A stretch of DNA of 49,913 bases from positions 1 to 49,913 of the forward strand of contig NZ_NAAI01000013.1 in the NCBI RefSeq assembly GCF_018155095.1. Direction: 5' to 3'. This document shows, piece by piece, positions 1 to 6,444 of the stretch (positions within the stretch are counted from its first letter, which is position 1; each line of letters begins with the position of its first letter). Under the pieces are notes generated by a model. It saw only the letters and a program-made list of their open reading frames with translations. It searched no databases and was not told where the DNA came from. This DNA comes from Bartonella queenslandensis (GTDB taxonomy: Bacteria > Pseudomonadota > Alphaproteobacteria > Rhizobiales > Rhizobiaceae). The position numbers and the translations under genes are program-made.

Positions 1-16
1 TGGTGCCCCCAGAGAG
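1..16. repeat. Attachment site core, left copy
   Basis: The first 16 bases (TGGTGCCCCCAGAGAG) are identical to the last 16 bases of the window. Read on the minus strand they end GGGGGCACCA, which resembles the acceptor end of a tRNA gene including CCA. Integrase (216-1373) and an excisionase-like gene (49595-49798) lie just inside the two copies. I infer attL/attR from the direct repeat plus these genes. The bases following the left copy do not form a T-arm, so the intact tRNA probably lies beyond the right end. Confidence 0.85.
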
Positions 17-143
17 CGAATCAGGCTTTAGCAACGAGAATCAAGTTATGTAAATATGTGCAAGAGCATATTGATGTCTATAATTTTTTATGTTCCAATA
101 AAAAAATTAAGAATTAAAGAAAAAATCTCAAATCAAAAAATTA

Positions 144-200
144 AGGTGGTCTAAAAGGTGGACCTAAAAAGGTGGACGAGCGATGTATGAAAAGGTGGAC
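144..200 (+). promoter_or_regulatory. Repeated GGTGGW arm-type integrase sites, left
   Basis: GGTGGT or GGTGGA occurs at 145, 157, 171 and 194, each followed by C. The 18 bases at 144-161 (AGGTGGTCTAAAAGGTGG) recur exactly at 49821-49838 next to the right core. Short direct repeats flanking the core on both sides are what arm-type binding sites of tyrosine integrases look like, so in the excised circle these would flank attP. The binding role is inferred. Confidence 0.6.
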
Positions 201-215
201 GAGAAGGGAAATTAA

Positions 216-1373
216 GTGAGGGGGATTCATAGATTATCAGCATTACTTGTAAAGTCTGCTTCTCAAGGTAAATATTGTGATGGAGCAGGGCTATGGTTGA
301 ATGTTCGAAAAGACAATACGCGCTCTTGGTTCTTTCGTTATACATACCACAACAAACGCCGTGAAATGGGGCTTGGTCCAGTTGCACAACTTTCTCTGAA
401 AGAAGCGCGCGAACTTGCCAAGCATTATAGTGCTATTCTCAGAGAAGGCAATGACCCTATTGTCTTTCGAGAACAAACCGTCTTAAAACAGCAAAGCAAC
501 ATGTTCAGTGAGATTGCAACAGCGGCTTTTGAAAGTAAAAAAGCAGAGTTAAAAAATGAAGGCAAAAATGGGCGCTGGTTTTCTCCGCTGGAATTGCATG
601 TTATTCCACACATAGGTAGCCTCTCTATAGAGAAATTAACGGCTAATATCATTAGCAATGTTCTTGCACCCCTTTGGCATGAGAAAGCAGATACAGCACG
701 AAAAGCGTTAAACCGTATCAATATTTGCTTGAAATATGCGGCTGCTCTTGGTTTGGATGTTGATCTACAAGCTTGTATGAAAGCACGCGCCCTTTTGGGA
801 AAGCCTCGTACTACACCAACAAATATTCCTGCTATGCCATGGCAAGAAGTTCCGGCATTTTATCAGAGCTTGGATGATAATATCCTTTCAAATTTAGCAC
901 TGAAGCTCTTGATTTTGACAGGAGTACGGTCATATCCATTGCGCTATTTGCGTCTTGAACAAATTGATAAAGATATATGGACGATACCCAAAGAAAATAT
1001 GAAGGGCATTGTAGGAAAGGTTTCAGATTTTCGCGTGCCATTGAGTAATGAAGCTTTAAAAGTGATTGAAAAGTCTCTCCCCTTTGAAAAAAATGGTTTT
1101 CTCTTTTCTGGTCTTACCGGAAAACCAATTTCTGATGCAAGCATGGCAAAATATATGACAGTTTGTGGTTTGACTTATCGCCCCCATGGTTTTCGTTCCA
1201 GTTTACGGGACTGGATAGCAGAAACGACGTCAACACCCTTTGAGATTGCAGAAACTGTTCTTGCGCATTCAGTTGGGAGTTCAGTGACAAAAGCTTATAT
1301 GCGAACGGATTTTTTAGAACAACGCCATGCTCTCTTGGAACAGTGGGCTGCATTTATAACGGGAGATACTTGA
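216..1373 (+). CDS. int: Tyrosine-family phage integrase
   Basis: 385 aa with a GTG start. This site-specific recombinase would integrate and excise the prophage at the 16-bp core. The N-terminal part (about 1-95) looks like the DUF4102 arm-binding domain, followed by a core-binding region (about 95-200) and a catalytic domain. Catalytic residues are visible in order: R238 in the TGVRS box, H324 and R327 in HGFRSSLRDW, H351 in LAHSVG and the nucleophile Y361. Length is typical of P4-type integrases. Its stop codon overlaps the -35 box of the next RNA leader. In the circular phage it would lie downstream of the excisionase gene. Confidence 0.95.
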   Translation: MRGIHRLSALLVKSASQGKYCDGAGLWLNVRKDNTRSWFFRYTYHNKRREMGLGPVAQLSLKEARELAKHYSAILREGNDPIVFREQTVLKQQSNMFSEIATAAFESKKAELKNEGKNGRWFSPLELHVIPHIGSLSIEKLTANIISNVLAPLWHEKADTARKALNRINICLKYAAALGLDVDLQACMKARALLGKPRTTPTNIPAMPWQEVPAFYQSLDDNILSNLALKLLILTGVRSYPLRYLRLEQIDKDIWTIPKENMKGIVGKVSDFRVPLSNEALKVIEKSLPFEKNGFLFSGLTGKPISDASMAKYMTVCGLTYRPHGFRSSLRDWIAETTSTPFEIAETVLAHSVGSSVTKAYMRTDFLEQRHALLEQWAAFITGDT

Positions 1374-1399
1374 CAATATGGCTACATTATGTCTATTCT
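1370..1399 (+). promoter_or_regulatory. Promoter of RNA leader L1
   Basis: TTGACA at 1370-1375 and TATTCT at 1394-1399 are separated by 18 bases. The predicted start, near 1406, falls exactly at the first paired base of the leader. The -35 box overlaps the integrase stop codon. L3 and L6 have the same box and spacing. Confidence 0.65.
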
Positions 1400-1405
1400 T
1401 AAATC

Positions 1406-1644
1406 AGGTGCCTAGAAAACACCTTAGACACATAGCGGATAGATTGCCGATACAATCTTTTCTCCGCACATTAAAGGCTTTGACTCATTATATGCCGTGG
1501 CATATAAAGGTCTTGTCGGGTGTGGTTATGCTATACAATACCCTTTTGGGAAAGGCATAACGACGGGCTATGTGCCGTGTTTTCTAGCACCCGGCGCTCT
1601 TCTAGAGTGTCAATAGAAGACATTTAAACACATAGGAGTTCATT
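1406..1644 (+). ncRNA. Structured antirepressor leader RNA, copy L1
   Basis: Copy-specific word CACATAG is at 1429-1435, its complement CTATGTG at 1568-1574, and the word again at 1629-1635, where its last bases begin the AGGAG ribosome-binding site of the gene at 1645. A second long-range helix pairs GGTGC(C)TAGAAAACAC (1407-1422) with GTGTTTTCTAGCACC (1577-1591), leaving one bulged base. Inside lie hairpins at about 1438-1462 (loop with GCCGA), 1488-1508 and GTTATGC/GCATAAC. A hairpin at 1593-1611 follows. The 1406-1611 core is about 206 nt, close to Bartonella Brt RNAs. I infer a translation switch in which the complement pairs with either the 5' word or the ribosome-binding site. Confidence 0.75.
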
Positions 1645-2193
1645 ATGAACACACTTATAGAAATTAAAGAACAAATCATTGATCAGGAAACTGTTCAAAC
1701 GGTAAACGCTCGTGATTTGCATGCGTTTTTGGAAATAGGGAAAGATTTTTCTACCTGGATTAAAGATCGCATTAATCAGTATAAATTTGAAGAGGGTAGT
1801 GATTTTATAAAAACACAAGATTTGCGGTCCCCAAAATTGGGGAGCGCAAAATCTAGAGCTGTTACAGCAATAGATTATCACCTTACCTTAGACATGGCCA
1901 AAGAACTTTCAATGGTTGAACGCAATGAGAAAGGTAGACAGGCTCGTCGTTACTTTATTGAGTGTGAAAAAAAGTTAAAAAGCCAATCTGTTGATTATGA
2001 TAATGATACACGCTTTGATTTGCCAAGTTACTGGGAGGGTATGAGTGCTGGTGAAAAAGCTTTGTATCTTTTAGGTCCTATCCATGTTCGTCTTATTGAT
2101 GCTTTCAGAGTAGATGAAGAGAACAGAAAATATAAAGCCCTCATTAAAGAAGCTAAGCAGGTTTTAGCAACATCTGTTACGAAAGCTGCTTAG
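1645..2193 (+). CDS. AntA/AntB-type phage antirepressor
   Basis: 182 aa. Residues about 15-110 carry an AntA antirepressor domain: VQTVNARDLHAFLEIG near the start, then WIKDRINQYKF, YHLTLDMAKELSMVERN and KGRQARRYFIECE. The last 60 residues are a separate module beginning DTRFDLPSYW and ending EEAKQVL-type sequence; it recurs in three other antirepressors here (11633, 33851, 39222). Such proteins bind and inactivate a lysogenic repressor. The gene is single, behind leader L1, which can mask its AGGAG site. The target repressor (here or elsewhere in the host) is unknown. Confidence 0.85.
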   Translation: MNTLIEIKEQIIDQETVQTVNARDLHAFLEIGKDFSTWIKDRINQYKFEEGSDFIKTQDLRSPKLGSAKSRAVTAIDYHLTLDMAKELSMVERNEKGRQARRYFIECEKKLKSQSVDYDNDTRFDLPSYWEGMSAGEKALYLLGPIHVRLIDAFRVDEENRKYKALIKEAKQVLATSVTKAA

Positions 2194-2211
2194 TTTTAAA
2201 ACCGATTTCAT

Positions 2212-2234
2212 CTCCCCGTTTCAAAAGCGGGGAG
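2212..2234 (+). terminator. Hairpin after the L1 antirepressor
   Basis: CTCCCCG (2212-2218) pairs with CGGGGAG (2228-2234) around a 9-nt loop, 19 bases after the stop codon. There is no T-run, so it may act as a weak terminator or 3' protective hairpin. Comparable hairpins follow the other antirepressor genes. Confidence 0.5.
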
Positions 2235-2360
2235 AGGATAAGGCTTTCAGTTTTTGAAACCCACTGTTTGAGATGTACAATGATATTATCTCTCGCACCT
2301 GTGAGACGTGTGAAATTGATAATCCATTTGCCAAACAGTTTCGCACATCTCAGAATGTAT

Positions 2361-2573
2361 TTAGAGTCGGATATTTGGTTTTTGTGTAAAAATATTTACC
2401 AATGCATCTATAAGACGTGAAAAATCAAGCGCTAGTAAGAGTATAATGAGTACAATCCATTTCGTATAACGTGACATCACTTTTATACTTTTGTAGGTCA
2501 TGATAATTTCTTGAAGTATTTCTTTTTCTCCTTCTGTAAGTTCTATATCGTCTTGTGTTTTTTTCTTAGCCAT
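2361..2573 (-). CDS. Small membrane protein of the lysis cassette
   Basis: 70 aa from the MAKKKTQDD start; an ORF six codons longer begins at 2591. An acidic N-terminus is followed by one clear membrane segment (WIVLIILLLALDF, about 38-52). It overlaps the end of the Rz1-like lipoprotein gene and is the last gene of the endolysin/spanin transcript. Position and size are compatible with a holin or antiholin, but I see no family signature and only one membrane span. Function is uncertain. Confidence 0.55.
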   Translation of the reverse strand: MAKKKTQDDIELTEGEKEILQEIIMTYKSIKVMSRYTKWIVLIILLLALDFSRLIDALVNIFTQKPNIRL

Positions 2574-2769
2574 GCTTCCATCCACACACACGTTCGCCCT
2601 GCTTGTTATGCTTTAAGATCTCTCTTGCTAAATTGGAACTGATGACGTCAACATCTTGCCTCTCTAAATAAATTGGCAACCAACCAACACAAGAGATATA
2701 CTTATTTGTCCCGCAACCAACGAGAGAGAGCAGCACGCACATCAGTATCACTTTTCTGATTAACTTCAT
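2566..2769 (-). CDS. Rz1-like outer-membrane spanin lipoprotein
   Basis: 67 aa. A short signal peptide ends in a lipobox (SLVGC, Cys19), so the mature protein should be lipid-anchored in the outer membrane. The gene starts inside the Rz-like gene (2702-2929) in another frame, the classical embedded Rz/Rz1 arrangement. The PIYLERQDVD..SSNLAREILKHN segment resembles small lipoproteins of other alphaproteobacterial phages. It should pair with the inner-membrane spanin to disrupt the outer membrane at lysis. Confidence 0.75.
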   Translation of the reverse strand: MKLIRKVILMCVLLSLVGCGTNKYISCVGWLPIYLERQDVDVISSNLAREILKHNKQGERVCGWKHG

Positions 2770-2929
2770 TTTCCACCTCCAGCCGTGTTGTTGCTGCCTT
2801 TAAGGTTTTTTCTATTTGCTTTTGCTGTTCTGCCTTTTTTCCAAGGGTAAAAGCTTTTGCCAAAGCCATAAAAAAAGCGGCTAGAACCGCGCCTGTTAAC
2901 AGCAGATTTCTTTTCATCCATAAGATCAT
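2702..2929 (-). CDS. Rz-like inner-membrane spanin
   Basis: 75 aa. An N-terminal membrane segment (LLLTGAVLAAFFMALAKAF, about 9-27) is followed by a charged, probably coiled-coil periplasmic stretch and a C-terminal DVRAALSRWLRD motif typical of alphaproteobacterial phage i-spanins. The start codon overlaps the endolysin stop (ATGA), so the two are translationally coupled. Its 3' 68 bases also encode the start of the Rz1-like lipoprotein. Confidence 0.75.
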   Translation of the reverse strand: MILWMKRNLLLTGAVLAAFFMALAKAFTLGKKAEQQKQIEKTLKAATTRLEVENEVNQKSDTDVRAALSRWLRDK

Positions 2930-3588
2930 AGGCGGTGTTCCTGAAAACGTTTAGCAACAAAGAAAATGCCAGCACATGCAGCTAAAACCATGATAGTGGC
3001 GAGCGCCCATTGCACTGGACCATTGCCTGCTAATAAGCCTCCAAGCCCAGAAAAAGAGCCGATAATAGGAGCAAGGGCTTCGGCTTTGAAAAGCCCTGTT
3101 GGTGCTTGCGTTTCGACCGTTTGGTAGTTAGAGGAAACAAAAGCACCTTTCGCCCATAATCCTGCTTCTGCTGCACGCCGGTGTACAAGACCTTGCAAAC
3201 GTTTTCCACCAGCTTTGGTCCATTTCTGTAATTCGGTTGGGATTGCTTCATAATCGCAACGATTGAGTTTTTTTAATAGAGTCGAATTGCAAAAAGCTGT
3301 TGTTCCTACATTATAGCAAAAGGAGACCAATGCCGCGAATTGTTCATCGGTTAAAGAAACTTGAACGGCTTGTTCAACGGCATTTTCAAATTGTTTTAAA
3401 TCTTGGCAAAGAAGTTCTTCAGCTTGCTTTTCGGTGATTGCCATGCCTTTGTGAACAAAAGGTTTTCCAGCATTGTTTGTATGTCCATAACCAATGGTCC
3501 ACACCCCGATGGCGTCTTTATAGGCATTGAGACGTAAACCTTCCCATTGTTTAATCAGCGCTAGCCCTTCTTGTGATATTGTTCGCAT
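2926..3588 (-). CDS. Phage endolysin, GH24 lysozyme with C-terminal membrane anchor
   Basis: 220 aa from the ATG at 3588, preferred because GGAGAA sits just before it; an upstream ATG at 3600 would add four residues. The GH24 E-D-T triad is visible in WEGLRLNAYKD and WTIGYGHT (E16, D25, T31 from the chosen start). The catalytic domain spans about 1-150. A glycine-rich linker and a strongly hydrophobic C-terminal helix (WALATIMVLAACAGIFFVAK) follow. The C-terminal anchor is unusual, since soluble or N-terminally anchored lysozymes are commoner. It should cleave peptidoglycan at lysis and heads the lysis operon. Confidence 0.9.
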   Translation of the reverse strand: MRTISQEGLALIKQWEGLRLNAYKDAIGVWTIGYGHTNNAGKPFVHKGMAITEKQAEELLCQDLKQFENAVEQAVQVSLTDEQFAALVSFCYNVGTTAFCNSTLLKKLNRCDYEAIPTELQKWTKAGGKRLQGLVHRRAAEAGLWAKGAFVSSNYQTVETQAPTGLFKAEALAPIIGSFSGLGGLLAGNGPVQWALATIMVLAACAGIFFVAKRFQEHRL

Positions 3589-3712
3589 ATGCTTCTCCAT
3601 AAAAAAAGCCCTGCAAAAAGCAGAGCTGGATTAAAAAATTGACTTCTTTCCCATTCGAAAGGTTGGCTTGTTAAAACCTATGTAGCTTTTTCATTGGAAC
3701 AAAAGAATGTAT

Positions 3713-3746
3713 TTGACATTATAGAAATTGTATCTTATAAGTTACA
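3713..3746 (+). promoter_or_regulatory. Promoter and operator of the first HigB/HigA-type module
   Basis: TTGACA (3713-3718), 17 bases, TATAAG (3736-3741). The -10 box ends six bases before the ATG at 3748, so the transcript is probably leaderless. An inverted repeat TGTA-n-CTTATAAG-n-TACA (3729-3746) covers the -10 box and is a plausible site for autorepression by the antitoxin. Confidence 0.65.
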
Positions 3747-3747
3747 G

Positions 3748-4050
3748 ATGTTTACAGTATACAAAACAGAGCATTTTATAAAATGGTTAGATTCTTTAAA
3801 AGATGAGATTGCGCAAGCACATATTGTTAAACGCATAGCAAGAATAGAAACGGGATTTCTTGGAAATGTAAAATTTTTCCGTGGAATTGGAGAGTTAAAA
3901 ATACATCATGGTCCTGGCTATAGAATCTATTTTGTAAAACAAGGGAAACAAATCATTTTGTTATTAAATGCTGGTGATAAATCTACACAACAAAAGGATA
4001 TCGAAAAAGCTCTTCAATTAGTAAAGGAAATGAAACATGGAAATTACTAA
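3748..4050 (+). CDS. RelE/HigB-like toxin (phage Gp49-like family)
   Basis: 100 aa from ATG 3748. The ORF is open from 3694, but the promoter -10 box lies between, which rules out the longer start. Family pattern: FIKWLDSLKDE, IVKRIARIETGFLGNVK, and the strongly conserved GELKIHHGPGYRIYF. Members are small RNase-fold toxins that cut mRNA at the ribosome. The 3' end overlaps the antitoxin gene by 14 bases, giving toxin-first order. A second, diverged copy of the pair follows at 4403. Confidence 0.85.
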   Translation: MFTVYKTEHFIKWLDSLKDEIAQAHIVKRIARIETGFLGNVKFFRGIGELKIHHGPGYRIYFVKQGKQIILLLNAGDKSTQQKDIEKALQLVKEMKHGNY

Positions 4051-4357
4051 ATTTGACACAAGTGAATATTTCAAGACACCTGAGACACAAAGGATTCTTT
4101 TAGAAGATGCTCTTGAAAGCAAAGATAGTAAGTATCTTGCTCATGTTCTTGGTATAATAGCAAAAAACCAAGGAATGAGTAAAATCGCTCAAAATACAGG
4201 ATTATCAAGAGAGTCTCTTTATCGTTCTTTAAGCGATAAAGGTGATCCACGGCTTTCTACTTTTCTTAGTGTTTTAAGTGCTTTAGATTTGCAAATGAGT
4301 TTGACGCCCATTCAAAAGAATTGTAAGGAGGAAACAGCTTTAGAAGAAGCATCTTAA
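4037..4357 (+). CDS. HigA-like antitoxin with helix-turn-helix
   Basis: 106 aa. The N-terminus (FDTSEYFKTPE) and the central helix-turn-helix (MSKIAQNTGLSRESLYRSLSDKGDPRLSTFL) match antitoxins that partner Gp49-like toxins. It should bind the toxin and repress the shared promoter through the palindrome at 3729-3746. The gene overlaps the toxin gene by 14 bases. Confidence 0.85.
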   Translation: MEITKFDTSEYFKTPETQRILLEDALESKDSKYLAHVLGIIAKNQGMSKIAQNTGLSRESLYRSLSDKGDPRLSTFLSVLSALDLQMSLTPIQKNCKEETALEEAS

Positions 4358-4368
4358 TCATTTCCTTC

Positions 4369-4397
4369 TTGACAAATATTCGTTTATAAACGAATAT
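4369..4397 (+). promoter_or_regulatory. Promoter with perfect 22-bp palindromic operator
   Basis: TTGACA (4369-4374), 17 bases, GAATAT (4392-4397). A perfect 22-bp palindrome at 4376-4397 (half-site ATATTCGTTTA) fills the spacer and the -10 box. The -10 box ends five bases before the toxin ATG at 4403, predicting a leaderless mRNA. It is the likely antitoxin binding site. Confidence 0.75.
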
Positions 4398-4402
4398 GCA
4401 TT

Positions 4403-4726
4403 ATGTTTGAAATACGTCACTACCTTACCTCTGATGGCAAAGACTTGATAGCCGATTGGCTGCGAAAGCTCCGTGATGTGCAGGCTAAAACTGCAATTAT
4501 TCGCCGTCTTAATCGTTTAGAGCAAGGAAACTTTGGCGATTTCAAGCCGCTTCGTGATGGTGTCTATGAACTGCGTATTAATATTGGTCCTGGTTACCGA
4601 GTTTATTATGCTCAGTCTGGAAAGACCGTATTATTGTTATTATGCGGTGGTAGCAAAAAAACACAAGACACCGATATCACTCGTGCATGTGCTTGTTGGT
4701 ACGATTGGCAAAACCGTGAAGATTAA
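4403..4726 (+). CDS. RelE/HigB-like toxin, second tandem copy
   Basis: 107 aa. Same family as the toxin at 3748: ADWLRKLRDVQAKTAIIRRL, RLEQGNFGDFKPL and the core YELRINIGPGYRVYYA. Divergence from its neighbour suggests two independently acquired modules rather than a recent duplication. The antitoxin gene follows after 11 bases. The palindromic promoter just upstream fixes the start. Confidence 0.85.
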   Translation: MFEIRHYLTSDGKDLIADWLRKLRDVQAKTAIIRRLNRLEQGNFGDFKPLRDGVYELRINIGPGYRVYYAQSGKTVLLLLCGGSKKTQDTDITRACACWYDWQNRED

Positions 4727-4737
4727 GGAGTGCAAAA

Positions 4738-5049
4738 ATGAAAGACCGTAGCCATGATGATGCAATGGCAGAAATATTCCATAATGACCCTGAGTTGGCA
4801 GCAGCGACCCTTGATGCAATCCTAGCAGATGGTGACCAGGGGGAACTGCTTGTAACACTTCGTCAAATGGCAAAAGTCTATGGTGGTGTTCAAGCTGTAG
4901 CTAAAGCAGCCAAACTGAATCCTACACAACTTTATCGTACACTTTCAGAAAAAGGCAATCCAGAGTTCCGCAGCTTGAATGCTTTACTACGTACCATGGG
5001 GCTTCGCTTAGCTGTACAACCTCTTGAACGACCCGTTCCACACGTTTAA
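4738..5049 (+). CDS. HigA-like antitoxin, second tandem copy
   Basis: 103 aa, with a GGAG ribosome-binding site before the ATG. Helix-turn-helix region about 55-90: GGVQAVAKAAKLNPTQLYRTLSEKGNPEFRSL. It is the partner of the toxin at 4403 and the likely ligand of the palindrome at 4376-4397. Alternating helices with DPELAAATLDAIL near the N-terminus probably form the toxin-binding part. Confidence 0.85.
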   Translation: MKDRSHDDAMAEIFHNDPELAAATLDAILADGDQGELLVTLRQMAKVYGGVQAVAKAAKLNPTQLYRTLSEKGNPEFRSLNALLRTMGLRLAVQPLERPVPHV

Positions 5050-5121
5050 TCTGAGTATTGAGTGTATTAAACATTTTCTAGCCCTAAACAACAGTGTTTT
5101 ATGGCAAATCATGGTAACCTG

Positions 5122-6444
5122 TTATCTATCTTCCTCCTCCATATGGATAACGCCTTCGCCTTCATCACATGCGTTAGGTGGGGCGTTTGGATCAAGGGTA
5201 TCATCTTTGTCTGGTGTGGTGTTTGCAACGTTTCCAGCCGCATCTTCTTGGGTTTCATCAAAAAGCTCGCAATCTATTTTTGTGGTATAACCACCTGTTT
5301 TATCAAGCTTGTGTTTAACGCTTTTGATGCGCCATTCTGCTGGAATATAGGGGCGGAAAGGGGGCTCTTGAACAAGCTTTGCTTCTGCTTGTACAAAGGG
5401 ATCACCACCAATATCACAGGAGAAAGAAGATTTGCCACGCGATGATTTATTGCGATAAGCCGCAATGGCCCCAACAGCTTCTGATTGATTGTGGTAGGTA
5501 TATTTAAGTTCATGAAACGGTGGTTTGCCAACCTTGACTTCCTTTTTTTCACCAGTGCGAATATCATGATAGTTTGCGATAACACCGCCTTTTTTCTCTT
5601 CTGCTTGCTCTTGTTTTTCAGGTGTTTTGGCTTCCGTCTCTGCTTTAGGCAAATTGGGGGCGTCACTTTCATCCATATGGATAACATCTTCACCTTCTTC
5701 AATTTCCTCTGGTTCTCGTGCATCAGCGGCGGCTTTTTGATCATCTCCTGCCTCTGTTGCTAAGCCATTGGCCGCTCCTGCTTCATCACGCGCACTGTAT
5801 TTAAAATCCCAAGAGCTGCAGAGTTTTTCATGGATAAAAATAACGGGGAGTGTTTCACCAGTGATGGCTTTGCCTTCCCCTCGTTTAGCCAAAACAAGCT
5901 TGCCATCAACGGGTTTTGCTACCGCATCATAGTCTTCTGCAAGGCGCGTGGCAAAAGCCATATCGCTTTCAGAAGTTTGGTCAATATGACGCACAACAAT
6001 TTTTGCAAGAGCAGGGTCAACTTTTGGTGTATAGCCATTGCGCTCTGCTATCTCTTGAACAATACTGCCAAGGGTCTGTTGGTGATAGGATTGGCTTTTG
6101 GGTGTTCTATAAGACGTATTCATAGAGGCGGCGCGTCCTGTCACGCTTAAACTTTGTGGGGGGCTGCTTACAGAGATTTCATCAATCAGATAGGCTCCCA
6201 TATCGCGGACTTTACCGCCTTCATAGCCAAGTGTTATGGAAATAATTGTTCCGATGAGAGGAATATCAAGAAAGCCATTGTCGCACTCACGGGCGCGGTC
6301 ATCAAGCTCTATGGTAATGCGGTCACTTTTGTCTTCTGCTTCATCCGTAATTTCAATCGACAAAACATAGTCCATGAGAGTTCTTGTGATGTCCTCTCCA
6401 TTTGCCATCACTGTGCAAAAAGGTTTCACGATCGGCTGCCCCAA
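5122..6444 (-). CDS. D: P2 gpD-like late control / tail hub protein
   Basis: 440 aa, longer than P2 D (about 387). The N-terminal half resembles Phage_GPD (a gp27-like hub at the base of the tail): FCTVMANGEDITRTL, MDYVLSIEITDEAEDKSDRI, DDRARECDNGF. Residues about 225-290 are a Glu/Lys-rich insertion (REPEEIEEGEDVIHMDESD..) that accounts for the extra length. A near-copy of that motif (GEGVIHMEEEDR) ends the protein. The start overlaps the X gene by 19 bases in the minus-strand tail operon. Confidence 0.88.
   Translation of the reverse strand: MGQPIVKPFCTVMANGEDITRTLMDYVLSIEITDEAEDKSDRITIELDDRARECDNGFLDIPLIGTIISITLGYEGGKVRDMGAYLIDEISVSSPPQSLSVTGRAASMNTSYRTPKSQSYHQQTLGSIVQEIAERNGYTPKVDPALAKIVVRHIDQTSESDMAFATRLAEDYDAVAKPVDGKLVLAKRGEGKAITGETLPVIFIHEKLCSSWDFKYSARDEAGAANGLATEAGDDQKAAADAREPEEIEEGEDVIHMDESDAPNLPKAETEAKTPEKQEQAEEKKGGVIANYHDIRTGEKKEVKVGKPPFHELKYTYHNQSEAVGAIAAYRNKSSRGKSSFSCDIGGDPFVQAEAKLVQEPPFRPYIPAEWRIKSVKHKLDKTGGYTTKIDCELFDETQEDAAGNVANTTPDKDDTLDPNAPPNACDEGEGVIHMEEEDR

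Noticed and set aside
1378..1560. 60-codon ORF through leader L1 (MATLCLFLNQVPRKHLR...) and a similar 78-codon ORF on the minus strand at 33307-33543
   Set aside because: The shared NQVPRKHL peptide comes from the conserved RNA helix strand. In L6 compensatory base changes alter the peptide (NQVLEKHL) while keeping pairing, so RNA structure is under selection, not the peptide.
2262..2360. Repeated TGAGATGT-like words and a possible 38-codon frame between the first antirepressor and the lysis genes
   Set aside because: The possible pairings (CTGTTTG/CAAACAG and AGATGT/ACATCT) cannot nest, and the short frame has no ribosome-binding site; too weak to call.
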